From NCBI RefSeq assembly GCF_003467445.1, contig NZ_QSGS01000004.1:169088-233087 (forward strand): 64,000 bases of DNA, written 5' to 3'. The stretch is from Exiguobacterium sp. AM39-5BH (lineage in GTDB: Bacteria > Bacillota > Bacilli > Exiguobacteriales > Exiguobacteriaceae). Below, one piece after another: positions 44,810 to 53,721 of the stretch (within the stretch, counting starts at the first letter, position 1; each line of letters begins with the position of its first letter). The translations under genes and the position numbers were made by a program. Under the pieces are notes generated by a model, which was not told the origin of the DNA, made no database searches, and saw nothing but the letters and a program-made list of their open reading frames with translations.

Positions 44810-45265
44810 ATGGAGACGACACACTATATACGCATTTCCCCGGAAGTATGGGTCTCGTTCGGACAAGACCCGGAAATGATTTTAGATTGGCTGTTGCACG
44901 TGCACAGCCATCAGCGTGACACGTATGAGACGTTGATGCTCCCAAATATTAAACGTTTTCAAAAGATTCTCGGACAAATCGAGATTTATATCGCTGGCGA
45001 TGACACGTACAATTTAGAGATGGCCGTCATCGGCGAAGAGTTGATTGTCAACGAGAAGCAGGCGGTCGTCGTCGGGATTTTGACGCCGCAACTGCTTCAT
45101 ATCGTCAAAGATGCGATGGGCGCGTTCACGAAAGAAGATGTGACCGACATGGCGTTCGTCGACCATGAGGAGCTCGATGACGTCTGGCTCAAATGGACGC
45201 TGTTGAAACGATTCTGTGAAGACGCGATGGAGCGGGATGAGCTGGTGTTGATTTATTATGAATGA
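44810..45265 (+). CDS. Hypothetical protein
   Basis: A 151-residue acidic cytosolic protein that I do not recognise. The N-terminal HYIRISPEVWVSFGQD and acidic C-terminus (EDAMERDELVLIYYE) show no catalytic motif; alternating helices and strands are likely. SD AAGGGGGG precedes the ATG. GTTTTT-N15-GGGTAA just upstream resembles a weak sigma-B promoter. Confidence 0.5.
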   Translation: METTHYIRISPEVWVSFGQDPEMILDWLLHVHSHQRDTYETLMLPNIKRFQKILGQIEIYIAGDDTYNLEMAVIGEELIVNEKQAVVVGILTPQLLHIVKDAMGAFTKEDVTDMAFVDHEELDDVWLKWTLLKRFCEDAMERDELVLIYYE

Positions 45266-45309
45266 TATCGCCTAAATATTATAGTATTGAAAAAATGGCG
45301 GTGGGATAA

Positions 45310-45759
45310 GTGGGTAATTTCCTTGTTAATTTGTCTTTATTCTATATGATCGTTAGTCCTGTGTTTGCATATCGGATCGGGAGAAAACGCTTTGCGAGGC
45401 TGAATATGATTACGATTTTGCTTTATATCGTGAGTTGGGGATATGTACTTGGCACGGGGACGCCTTCCGACCATCCTGTCTCGATACTTTGGGGGATCTT
45501 GCTGTTCCTGAATCTTTTATTAACCTTGATGACTAGCGCAATGTTTTTATATGAACGTTGGCCAAACCATACTTTAATGCGAATCGTTGCCCTAGCAACC
45601 AGTTTCCTTTTAGGAAGCTTAGTAGTCGCGTATCGTCTCGATTCACGTGATGTGCTATGGGAGATGATGCTACAAGCGAGTATGATGACAGTCGTACTGT
45701 TTGTCACAAGTGTCATCTGGATTCGGTTGCGACAAATCGATCGGCAGCCGGACAAGTGA
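45310..45759 (+). CDS. Hypothetical membrane protein, 4 TM
   Basis: A 149-residue protein with four TM helices (about 6-22, 30-48, 55-78, 85-105 and beyond) and a short basic loop YRIGRKRFAR. The GTG start has only a weak SD (GGTGGG). No family recognised. It lies 44 bp after the preceding gene and may share its transcript. Confidence 0.5.
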   Translation: MGNFLVNLSLFYMIVSPVFAYRIGRKRFARLNMITILLYIVSWGYVLGTGTPSDHPVSILWGILLFLNLLLTLMTSAMFLYERWPNHTLMRIVALATSFLLGSLVVAYRLDSRDVLWEMMLQASMMTVVLFVTSVIWIRLRQIDRQPDK

Positions 45760-45840
45760 AAAGTTCGACGACATAGCGTCGAGCGGTGCTGTGACCTGAT
45801 TAACTAGTAATGTATCTATAATTCAATGGAGGTCCACTGA

Positions 45841-46113
45841 ATGTTATCTTGGTTAGGCATAACGAATACAGATCAAACTGAACGTCAGTTTTTCGGAAAT
45901 GTGAAGAAAAAAACTAGAATCATCATTCTCCTTACGGCGCTACTAGCACTTTATAGCGTGAAGTCCTTATTCACTTACCTAATCCCAGCCTCATATTTAG
46001 CTGACCCGATCGTGGCCGTTTTACCAGGTACCGTGGGAGTTTTAGTTTCTCTAGTCTATGTCCTGGTCGCGGAACGACTTCTACAGGACAAAGCCAATCA
46101 CGACAAACGCTAG
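45841..46113 (+). CDS. Hypothetical small membrane protein
   Basis: A 90-residue protein with two TM helices (about 26-50 and 58-80) and charged ends. TGGAGG lies 8 bases before the ATG. Not recognised; a terminator follows. Confidence 0.5.
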   Translation: MLSWLGITNTDQTERQFFGNVKKKTRIIILLTALLALYSVKSLFTYLIPASYLADPIVAVLPGTVGVLVSLVYVLVAERLLQDKANHDKR

Positions 46114-46150
46114 TAAGTGAGACGAGTGTAATACCATTCCAAACAAACAA

Positions 46151-46180
46151 AAACTCGACGCCGTGGCGCCGAGATTTTTT
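46151..46180. terminator. Bidirectional terminator
   Basis: CTCGACGCC/GGCGCCGAG stem with a GT loop and T/A runs on both sides, between convergent genes. Confidence 0.8.
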
Positions 46181-46183
46181 ATT

Positions 46184-47191
46184 TTACTTCAACGCTGTCT
46201 CAAGCGCTTTGACGTTCTTGCGCATGAGGTCGAAGTAACTCTTGTCCATCTGCTCTTTCGTGACCGACTCCAAGTTGTAAATCGTCACCGTCTCCGCAAC
46301 GATCTCGTTTTGAACGACCTGGGCGACTTTCGGTGTCACCGTATCCTCGAAAGCGATATATTTCAAGTCGTGAAGTTGTGCCTCTTCGATGACACGCTTC
46401 AACGCTTGTTGTGACGGTTCTTCCGAAGGCGTGAGTCCCGTGATCGGGAGTTGATCAAAGCCGTACCGTTCCGCCAAGTAGCCGTAAGCCGCATGCGTGA
46501 CGAGGAGCTCAGTCTTCGAACCGCCATCGACTGCCGCTTGTAGTTCGGTGTCCAATGTCGCGGCTTCTTCCTTGAAGGCGCTCAATCGATCCGCGAACTC
46601 GTCTTTATAGTCAGGGGCCTTGTCACTAAAGGCCTCTTCGACCGCTTCAGCCATCGAGACGGCGTTCATTGGATCGAGCCAGACGTGTGGGTCGTACTCG
46701 CCGTGGTTATGGCCGTCATTTGCGCTATGACTAGCCTCTTCCTCAACATGGTCGTCGTCCTCATGTCCGTGCTCGTCCTCACTATGCTCATCGTCACCAT
46801 GGACGTGAACCGTGTCTTCTGCCGAGAGGAGTGCGACGCCCTCGGCCGTTCTCACGAACGTGACGTTCTCATTGGCCAAGCTCTTTTCCATCGACTCGAC
46901 GTACGGCTCGAGCTTATGGCCCACCGTCAAGAACAAGTCGGCCTCGGCGATTTCGGCCATCTGCTTCGAGGTCGGTTCGTACGTGTGGGGATCAGCGCCA
47001 GGGGGGATGACCATCTCCACACGGACACGTTCGCCTCCGATTTCCTCGGCGAACGATTTCAAGGCAAACGTTGACGCATAGACGGTCAACTGGTCGCTCG
47101 TCTCCTCCGTCGCACCGTTTCCTTCATTGCTTGCACATCCACCTAATAAAAGTGTGCCGGTAGCGGCGACACTCAATATTTTTTTGTTCAT
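46184..47191 (-). CDS. znuA: Zinc ABC transporter substrate-binding lipoprotein
   Basis: A 335-residue cluster A-I metal-binding lipoprotein (ZnuA/AdcA type). Signal peptide with lipobox LLGGC, N-domain ligand in PGADPHTYEPT, a long His/Asp/Glu-rich loop (about 125-175, HVHGDD..EHGHEDDDH) and YDPHVWLDP, then THAAYGYL and EDTVTP. It captures Zn2+ at the outer face of the membrane. Lacks the C-terminal ZinT domain of AdcA. Permease and ATPase genes are not adjacent. A Zur box lies in its leader. Confidence 0.92.
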   Translation of the reverse strand: MNKKILSVAATGTLLLGGCASNEGNGATEETSDQLTVYASTFALKSFAEEIGGERVRVEMVIPPGADPHTYEPTSKQMAEIAEADLFLTVGHKLEPYVESMEKSLANENVTFVRTAEGVALLSAEDTVHVHGDDEHSEDEHGHEDDDHVEEEASHSANDGHNHGEYDPHVWLDPMNAVSMAEAVEEAFSDKAPDYKDEFADRLSAFKEEAATLDTELQAAVDGGSKTELLVTHAAYGYLAERYGFDQLPITGLTPSEEPSQQALKRVIEEAQLHDLKYIAFEDTVTPKVAQVVQNEIVAETVTIYNLESVTKEQMDKSYFDLMRKNVKALETALK

Positions 47192-47227
47192 ATCTTTCCA
47201 CCTGTCCTCTCTCTATAATTTTTAAAT

Positions 47228-47240
47228 CGTAACCGTTACG
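47228..47240. promoter_or_regulatory. Zur box
   Basis: CGTAAC-C-GTTACG with flanking A/T (AAATCGTAACCGTTACG), matching the Bacillota Zur consensus TCGTAAT-N-ATTACGA. It lies about 15-25 bases downstream of the predicted start site, where Zn-loaded Zur would block transcription. Confidence 0.8.
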
Positions 47241-47259
47241 CTCTGATACCGCGTTTTAT

Positions 47260-47288
47260 ATTATAGTAGTCGCATCTAGACACGTCAA
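47260..47288 (-). promoter_or_regulatory. Sigma-A promoter of znuA
   Basis: On the minus strand TTGACG (47288-47283), 17-base spacer, perfect TATAAT (47265-47260). Confidence 0.8.
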
Positions 47289-47359
47289 GTCCGACTTCAG
47301 ATGGATGAATTTCCGAAAAAAAGGGAATATGATTAAAAAAGAATGAGGAGTGGATGTAT

Positions 47360-48295
47360 ATGAGAAAGGAGACCGCTTGGTTTGTCGGCGGAGCGGCACT
47401 GGCGGCCGCCACGGCGGCCGGGGCCAGCGTGTGGAACCAGTACGGATCGCTAGTTCGCTGGCAAGAACCTGCATTGCCGGTCCATCCTTTGACCCGCAAA
47501 CGCCGCACCCACACTTACAAACTCGTCGACGATCGACCGCTCCAGTTTGACGTGTATTATCCACAAGGGAATGGTCCATTCCCGGTCGCGGTCTATGCGC
47601 ACGGTGGGGCGTTCGTTCGTGGGAATCGGGATATGGTTACGTTGTTTCACCCATTGCTCGACCATTTTCTCGCTAAAGGATTTGCGGTCATCAGTATCGA
47701 TTATCGTTTGTTCGAAGACGGGGTCTACTTCCCGGACAACATCATTGATGTCTCCGACGCACTTTATTATCTCAAGCAACATGACGGACTGCTCGATCTT
47801 AACATTGACAAATTGCTAGTGTGGGGTGACTCGGCGGGGGCAGCACTCGTGCTCGCGACTGCGCTCGATCGAAGCAAACAATTCACCGGAGAACTTGGGG
47901 ATGACGTGCCGCCAGTAAAAGGGGTCATCGCGCTCTATCCGCCGACGAATTTCTTATTATTTAAATTCATCCAGACATGGCTGGCCCATTTGAAATTTTA
48001 TGAGGGTAGCCGAGAGACATGGCGTGAACTGATGGTGAAGTGCTCTCCTGTCACACATCTACATGATGACGCCCCACCGATTCTTATCTTACATGGGAAA
48101 AAAGATCCAATCGTCCCGTTCGGACAAGCACTTCATTTCTTGGAGCACGCGAGCGAAGTTGGGGCAAACGTGCAATTGATTTCCTTCCCGAACGGTACCC
48201 ACTCGTTAGCGAGTTTTCTCCAATCCGACAACCCCATCAAAGAACCACAACTCATGGCTCGAATCGATCGTTTCATCGATGATGCGATGATGTGA
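47360..48295 (+). CDS. Alpha/beta hydrolase (HSL-type esterase), membrane-anchored
   Basis: A 311-residue relative of the esterase at 38-1027. N-terminal hydrophobic helix (ETAWFVGGAALAAATAAGA), oxyanion motif YAHGGAFVRG, nucleophile WGDSAGAALV, Asp in HGKKDPIVPFG and His in FPNGTHSLAS. The start at 47360 leaves 9 bases after GAGGAGTGG-type SD; the ATG at 47354 is too close. Probably a lipid or ester hydrolase at the membrane. Standing alone, with no clear partner. Confidence 0.85.
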   Translation: MRKETAWFVGGAALAAATAAGASVWNQYGSLVRWQEPALPVHPLTRKRRTHTYKLVDDRPLQFDVYYPQGNGPFPVAVYAHGGAFVRGNRDMVTLFHPLLDHFLAKGFAVISIDYRLFEDGVYFPDNIIDVSDALYYLKQHDGLLDLNIDKLLVWGDSAGAALVLATALDRSKQFTGELGDDVPPVKGVIALYPPTNFLLFKFIQTWLAHLKFYEGSRETWRELMVKCSPVTHLHDDAPPILILHGKKDPIVPFGQALHFLEHASEVGANVQLISFPNGTHSLASFLQSDNPIKEPQLMARIDRFIDDAMM

Positions 48296-48361
48296 CGTTG
48301 CGCTTTTTCGCAAAGATGGTACGATGGGGTAGGATTTAGGAATCATAAAGGAGTGACTCGA

Positions 48362-48961
48362 GTGACAGAAATTTGTTTGGTCCGACATGGTCAGACCGAT
48401 TGGAACTTTCAAGAAATCATTCAAGGACGGGAAGACATCCCGCTCAACGCACTTGGTCATCGGCAGGCCGAAGAGAGTGCGGCCTTTTTAAGTCAAGAAT
48501 CATGGGACGTCATCGTGGCGAGCCCGTTGTCACGAGCCATGGACACAGCTCGATACATCGCAGAGGCTTGTGGCATCGATTCAGACGCCATCGTTCAAGA
48601 TGAACGGTTTATCGAGCGTGAATTCGGCTATGCATCCGGAAAACCAGTGTTTGGTATTTATGAAGCTGTCCAAGCCGATGATCAGGAACGCGTTCCCGGG
48701 CTCGAATCAGAAAACGAGATGCGGGCCCGTGTACTTAGCGGGATGGAAGACATTGTTAAGACGTATGCCGGTAAGCGCGTCATCATCGTCTGTCATTCAC
48801 ATGCGATTAAAGCCGCCCTATCAGCCATCGATGACACGTATACATTCCGTCACGCCATGCGTAATGCCTGCTCGAACTATATCGAACATCAAGACGGTCA
48901 GTTCGTGGTCAAGGCGGTCAATGTCGCCGACCATATTACGAATGTGATTGTCGCGAAGTGA
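48362..48961 (+). CDS. Histidine phosphatase family protein (phosphoglycerate mutase-like)
   Basis: A 199-residue PhoE/GpmB-type phosphatase. VRHGQTDWN carries the phospho-accepting His, SPLSRAMDTA the Arg, and VCHSHAIKA the second His. This group usually hydrolyses phosphate esters and is not the glycolytic mutase. GTG at 48362, 7 bases after AAGGAG. Followed at 10 bp by the DUF456 gene, so an operon is likely. Confidence 0.87.
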   Translation: MTEICLVRHGQTDWNFQEIIQGREDIPLNALGHRQAEESAAFLSQESWDVIVASPLSRAMDTARYIAEACGIDSDAIVQDERFIEREFGYASGKPVFGIYEAVQADDQERVPGLESENEMRARVLSGMEDIVKTYAGKRVIIVCHSHAIKAALSAIDDTYTFRHAMRNACSNYIEHQDGQFVVKAVNVADHITNVIVAK

Positions 48962-48971
48962 GGAGAAACTC

Positions 48972-49448
48972 ATGACGACATTGCTCTGGATATTCATCAT
49001 CGCATCATTTATTGTCGCGTTCGCAGGATTGATTTATCCGGTCATCCCGAGCGTCTTGTTCTTATTCATCGGTTATGTGATTTACGGCTTCGGCTTCTCG
49101 TTCGAGCCGCTCACGTGGACATTTTGGCTCTGGCAGATTTTGTTCTTGATCTTCCTGTTCGTGGTCGACTATATCGTCACCCGGGCTACGGTCGATAAAC
49201 GAGGCGGTTCTGAACGGGCGAAATGGGGAGCGACGATTGGTTTGATTGCGGGACCATTCATCTTCCCGCTCGTCGGGGTACTCATCTTCCCGTTCATCTT
49301 CGCATTTTTAGCGGAACTCACGCTCGGGAAGTCGACGCGTGAAGCATGGAGTATCGGTGTCGGGACCGTACTCGCTTTCCTCGGCAGCACGGTGCTCAAA
49401 GTTGTCGGGATGACGATGATGGTCATCTTGTTTTTCATCTACATTTGA
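48972..49448 (+). CDS. DUF456 family membrane protein
   Basis: A 158-residue protein with about five TM helices and conserved glycines (FAGLIYPVIPSVLFLFIG, KWGATIGLIAGPFIFPLVG, FLAELTLG), as in DUF456. Function unknown. GAGGAG lies 6 bases before the ATG at 48972. Second gene after the histidine phosphatase. Confidence 0.85.
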   Translation: MTTLLWIFIIASFIVAFAGLIYPVIPSVLFLFIGYVIYGFGFSFEPLTWTFWLWQILFLIFLFVVDYIVTRATVDKRGGSERAKWGATIGLIAGPFIFPLVGVLIFPFIFAFLAELTLGKSTREAWSIGVGTVLAFLGSTVLKVVGMTMMVILFFIYI

Positions 49449-49473
49449 GGCGAAGAAATTTCTTCGCCTTTTT
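49449..49473 (+). terminator. Terminator of the DUF456 operon
   Basis: GGCGAAGAAA/TTTCTTCGCC perfect palindrome with a T5 tail. Confidence 0.87.
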
Positions 49474-49503
49474 GGGTTGAGTTATTTATAAAAACGGGGA
49501 AAG

Positions 49504-49544
49504 AAAAACAAGACCGTTCGACTTATTCGAACGATCCTGTCTTG
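49504..49544 (-). terminator. Terminator of ywpF
   Basis: CAAGAC..CGTTCGA stem with TCGAACG..GTCTTG, then T5 on the minus strand. It lies at the repaired ywpF stop codon and inside the unrepaired frame. Confidence 0.75.
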
Positions 49545-49995
49545 ACGAGCTGTGTGAAGGCGGAACGGCTGAACGACTGCTGCTGTTCGACTTGTTTTTC
49601 GAAGAAGGACGGTTTGAGTTCGGCGTTCGCCACGCCTCGGAAATCAACGAATCGAGCACTTGCTTCGTCGGGTCTTGTTTCGGCATCAGCATGAGTCCTT
49701 CCGCGACGAACGTGTGGTGGTCGCTGAGCGACCGTTCGCTCGTGAACGTCAGCGCGAGTGCGGCTGGGCGGTTCGCCGGTGACGTGATGACGGCTTCGGC
49801 AAGGAGCAGGATTCGCTTATTCAAATAGTGATGAAGCGTGACGGCAAATTCGGTCGGAACGAGCATCTCGAGGAGCCATTCGTTGTCATGCTCTTTCGAG
49901 ATAATCAACCCATCGAGCAGTTCGACGGGGAGGTTCAACTCGTTGCCATACTCGTCTTGGACGAGGCGAACTTGGACTAGGCGGAACGTTTTCAT
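49523..49995 (-). CDS. ywpF: YwpF-like family protein (frameshifted at ~49651)
   Basis: About 157 residues when repaired. The N-terminus MKTFRLVQVRLV and ELLDGLIISKEHDNEWLLEM match the YwpF-like family of Bacilli, function unknown. One base is missing near 49651 (GAATCGAG should be GAAATCGAG on the plus strand). With it, the frame continues ..ELKPSFFEKQVEQQQ..FTQLVKTGSFE and stops at 49523, directly in the terminator. Without it, a Ser/Arg-rich nonsense tail runs to 49486. GGAAGGG precedes the ATG at 49995. Confidence 0.75.
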
Positions 49996-50108
49996 CGTAT
50001 CGATCCCTTCCACATGTTCTTTAATTTATCTTAACATAGTCTGATTCGAAGATTGTGTTACGATAGCGGGGAAGCGACGTAAAAAATAGAGGACAAGGAG
50101 GCATCAAG

Positions 50109-50411
50109 ATGAGTTGGGTTGTTGGCATAATCGGGTATATCGCGATTCTAGCAATCGGTTATTATGGTGTCCTTTTCTTCAAAGTAAAGCAGGAGCGGAG
50201 TCGGGCCGGATATCGAATTTGTCTCTTGCTCGCGGGATTGTTTTTCGTGAGCGGGAGCGATTATATCATTGCTTTGTTCCAAGGGGATACGGAAGCGACG
50301 TTTTGGCAACGGACCGTTTACTTCATATTGATTTTGGTCTCTCTTTCAATTGCCCTTTACTTTCGGAGAAAAGAAGATAAAATCCATGCGAACGAGATGA
50401 CAGTCATTTGA
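50109..50411 (+). CDS. Hypothetical small membrane protein, 3 TM
   Basis: A 100-residue protein with three TM helices (about 3-24, 36-55, 66-84) and a charged tail. AAGGAGG lies 8 bases before the ATG. Not recognised. Monocistronic, ended by the hairpin at 50414. Confidence 0.6.
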   Translation: MSWVVGIIGYIAILAIGYYGVLFFKVKQERSRAGYRICLLLAGLFFVSGSDYIIALFQGDTEATFWQRTVYFILILVSLSIALYFRRKEDKIHANEMTVI

Positions 50412-50413
50412 CG

Positions 50414-50443
50414 AAAAGGAAGTGGAGATTCCACTTCCTTTTT
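50414..50443 (+). terminator. Terminator
   Basis: AAAAGGAAGTGG/CCACTTCCTTTTT stem with an AGATT loop. Confidence 0.87.
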
Positions 50444-50746
50444 ATTGTGGTCAGAGCACCTTGAAAAATCATCATAGATGAGTCATCAGCGAACTTTTAA
50501 GAAAAATAATTACATGTTCTTAACAGGAGAAGGGGAAGAAGTAACGAACCACCTTATTTAAAAACGTTGATACAAAGCGATAAAATGCTATGTCTCACTT
50601 CAACATACTCTATACGATGATGAAATATATAAATAAAACAAAAAATGAAAAGGCTTTCATAATTATTTAGGTCTTTTGGACTATATATAAAATTCAGAAA
50701 AGTCTATAAATTCAAGCTTATCTTTTAAAAGCATGGAGGAATAATG
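50444..50746 (+). other. AT-rich gene-free stretch upstream of the permease
   Basis: About 300 bases, clearly richer in A/T than the rest of the window, without a credible ORF. Near the 3' end an imperfect repeat (ACTATATATAAAATTCA and GTCTATAAATTCA) contains -10-like boxes. No riboswitch or T-box consensus was found. It probably holds the promoter and a control region for the amino-acid permease. Confidence 0.4.
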
Positions 50747-52191
50747 ATGAGTTTATTGAGGAAGAAAGACGTGTCTGCAATGATTGCTGCTAGTCAAAGC
50801 GGGACCGTCTTAAATCGAAATCTTGGCGCCCTCGACTTGACGTTTTTAGGAATCGGGGCCATTATCGGGACCGGAATCTTCGTATTGACAGGAACAGGGG
50901 CATTAACGGCCGGGCCTGGATTGATTGTGTCATTTATTTTATCGGCCATCGCCTGTGGACTAGCGGCTTTAGCCTATGCTGAATTTGCTTCAACCATTCC
51001 TGTGAGCGGATCGGTTTATACGTATACGTACGCCACGATGGGTGAAATTTTCGCCTGGATGATTGGTTGGAATTTGATTTTGGAATACGGACTGGCTTCT
51101 AGCGCTGTCGCGGCGGGTTGGTCGGGTTATTTTCAATCTTTGCTAGGAGGGTTCGGAATTTATTTACCGACAGCCATTTCCGCTGCACCAGGTTCGATCC
51201 CAGGGGAGACGACTTATTTCAACTTACCTGCTTTCTCATCCTCTTCGTGATCACAGGGTTGCTTTCTCTAGGGATTAAAGAAACAAAACGTGTCAACAAC
51301 ATTATGGTCGTGATCAAAGTGGCAGTGGTGTTGCTATTTATCGGAGTGGGAGTCGGTTACGTCGAACCGTCAAACTGGACACCGTTCACCCCATTTGGAT
51401 GGGGTGGGGTATTCTCCGGGGCTGCGATTGTATTTTTCGCCTATATCGGTTTCGATGCGGTCACTTCTGCAGCAGAAGAAGTTCGTGACCCTCAAAAGAA
51501 TTTACCACGAGGAATTATCGGGTCGCTCGCCGTTTGTACCATCTTGTATGTGATTGTTGCTGCGATTATGACAGGAATCGTACCATATCAACAATTTGCG
51601 GGAGTTGATCATCCAGTTTCGCTTGCCATTCAAATGGCTGGTCAAAACTGGGTAGCTGGATTTATCGACTTAGGTGCCATTTTAGGAATTACGACTGTCA
51701 TTTTGGTTATGACATATGGAATGGTTCGACTTGCTTTTGCTATTTCACGTGATGGCCTGTTCCCGAAATTCTTTTCGGATGTACATCCAAAATATCAAAC
51801 ACCGTTTAAAGCGACATGGGTGATCGGCGTTACGAGCGGATTAATTGCTGGATTCATCCCATTGAACGTGATCGCCAACCTCGTCAATATGGGAACACTC
51901 GCTGCCTTTATCTTGATTTCAGTCGCTGTACTGATTTTACGAAAAACACAACCGAACTTACCACGTGCATTTAAATGTCCTGGTATGCCATATGTGCCGA
52001 TTGCGGCCATTGCGTCATGTTTATTCTTGATGTTCAACTTGAGCCGCGCCACGTGGACTGCTTTTGGCATTTGGTTGGCCATTGGCCTGGTCATCTATTT
52101 CGCGTTTGCCCGGAGAAACTCTAAGTTAGGTTTGTCAGAAGCTGCTCTTGTTGCGGAAGTTGCCGTTTCCCAAGAAGGCAGTCCAAAATAA
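50747..52191 (+). CDS. APC family amino-acid permease, YfnA-like (frameshifted at ~51233)
   Basis: About 481 residues when repaired, 12-14 TM helices, cationic amino-acid transporter (CAT) branch: LGALDLTFLGIGAIIGTGIF in TM1, AALAYAEFASTIPVSGSVY in TM3, YIGFDAVTSAAEEVRDPQ in TM6-7. It imports an amino acid with protons. One base is missing near 51233 (GCTTTCTCATC should be GCTTTTCTCATC); LILFVITGLLSLGIKETK resumes one frame over. GGAGGA lies 6 bases before the ATG at 50747. Confidence 0.88.
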
Positions 52192-52192
52192 A

Positions 52193-52218
52193 ACATGGTC
52201 CGAACCGTTCGACCATGT
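52193..52218 (+). terminator. Hairpin after the permease gene
   Basis: ACATGGTC/GACCATGT stem with a 10-base loop, just after the stop codon. Confidence 0.6.
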
Positions 52219-52222
52219 CTTG

Positions 52223-52249
52223 ACCGCAAACTCCTTTGTTTGCGGTTTT
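52223..52249. terminator. Terminator between the permease and pncB
   Basis: CCGCAAAC/GTTTGCGG stem with T-rich flank on the plus strand, reaching the pncB stop. Confidence 0.7.
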
Positions 52250-53699
52250 ATTCGTTTTTAAGGATACGTGTGTCACGAATCATTTGAAGCTTCAAGTCCC
52301 AGAGTGGTTTGCTGAATGTGACCGAATATACTTCCGGTAAGCGGAGACGCTTGTACTCTTCCCAGAGACCGTTCATTTGTTCGTGGTGATACGCACGGAT
52401 TTCTTTTGCGTCTGGTAAATCATATACACGTTTGCCGTCCTTGAAAATTGGGACGAGCAAACGTTTGACGCTAAAGTTTCTCGTCTTAATACGAAACGCA
52501 GGGTCACGGACGTCGATCAAGTCGATTTCATCGTATGTGGCGACCGGTTCGTCGGTTAGGGCGATATAATCACCTTTGAATTTACCGGTCGTATTATCGA
52601 TGATGCGATACAGTTCTTTCTTGTGGGGCGTCGTCGTCTTCACTTTCGAGGACGACACTTTGATGACCGGCTTGAGCTTCCCGTCAGCGCCTTCTCGGGC
52701 GACGAGCTTGTATACCATTCCGAGCGCGGGTTGTTCATAAGCCGTGATTCCGCGTGTCCCGACGAGGAACGTGTCCGCTTCAGCCCCTTGCATCCGTAAG
52801 TCTTGGATGACGTACTCATCGAGGTCACCGGAGACGACGATTTTAACGTAATCGAGTCCAGCCGCGTTGAGTGCTTTCCGGGTCCGTTTTGATAAGTATG
52901 CCAAGTCGCCTGAATCGATACGGACCGATTTCAAGCGATATCCCTTCGCCTCGAGTTCTTTCGCGACCGTAATTGCGTTTGGGAGACCTGATTTGAGCGT
53001 ATCGTACGTGTCAATCAACAGGCTCGTATTGTCTGGATACATCGAAGCGAATGAGCGGAACGCCTCGAGTTCACTATCGTGGAACTGAATGTCAGCGTGT
53101 TCCATCGTTCCGCCAGTCGGTACATCAAAATCACGTCCAGCTGAGACGAGACTCGTCACATCGAAACCGGCGATGTAGGCCGCTCGTGTTCCATAATAGG
53201 CAGCATCGACGCCTTGGGCACGGCGAGCCCCGCCTTCGAGCAGCGTCTCGTTCGGTGCTGCTTGGCGGATTCGTGCGTATTTTGTCGCGATGAGGGACTC
53301 ATGGTTGGCGATATTGAGGAGTGCCGTCTGAAACAGCTTCGCCTCAAAAATCGTCGATTCAATGCGAACGACTTGTTCGTTCGGGAAAATAACTTCTCCT
53401 TCTCGGACGCTGTAGAGCGAGCCGGTAAATTTGAAGTTGCGGAGCACCTCTGCAAACTCGTCCTCGAAATCGAGTTGTTGTTTCAAGTAACGGATGTCTT
53501 CTTCCGTGAACGAAACGTTTTCTAAGTAGTGGACGATGTTTTGAAGGCCGGCGAATACGACATAACCTCCACTAAATGGGTTCGAGCGATAATATAAGTC
53601 GAATACGACTTGTTCATTGTGACGGCCTTGTTTCCAATAGATATACATCCAACGCGGGAGGTACAGGTCTGTGTGAAGTGCTAGGTTGCGATGTAACAT
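52248..53699 (-). CDS. pncB: Nicotinate phosphoribosyltransferase
   Basis: A 483-residue enzyme of NAD salvage that makes nicotinate mononucleotide from nicotinate, PRPP and ATP. NAPRTase features: HTDLYLPRWMYIYWK N-terminal region, FEAKLFQTALLNIANHESLIATK, GGARRAQGVDAA, the phosphorylated-His region GGTMEHAD and the C-terminal VYDLPDAKEIRAYH typical of the longer Gram-positive type. AGAAAGGAACG precedes the ATG. It follows pncA by 22 bp on the same strand. Confidence 0.94.
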   Translation of the reverse strand: MLHRNLALHTDLYLPRWMYIYWKQGRHNEQVVFDLYYRSNPFSGGYVVFAGLQNIVHYLENVSFTEEDIRYLKQQLDFEDEFAEVLRNFKFTGSLYSVREGEVIFPNEQVVRIESTIFEAKLFQTALLNIANHESLIATKYARIRQAAPNETLLEGGARRAQGVDAAYYGTRAAYIAGFDVTSLVSAGRDFDVPTGGTMEHADIQFHDSELEAFRSFASMYPDNTSLLIDTYDTLKSGLPNAITVAKELEAKGYRLKSVRIDSGDLAYLSKRTRKALNAAGLDYVKIVVSGDLDEYVIQDLRMQGAEADTFLVGTRGITAYEQPALGMVYKLVAREGADGKLKPVIKVSSSKVKTTTPHKKELYRIIDNTTGKFKGDYIALTDEPVATYDEIDLIDVRDPAFRIKTRNFSVKRLLVPIFKDGKRVYDLPDAKEIRAYHHEQMNGLWEEYKRLRLPEVYSVTFSKPLWDLKLQMIRDTRILKNE

Positions 53700-53721
53700 A
53701 ATCGTTCCTTTCTGTTTTACG

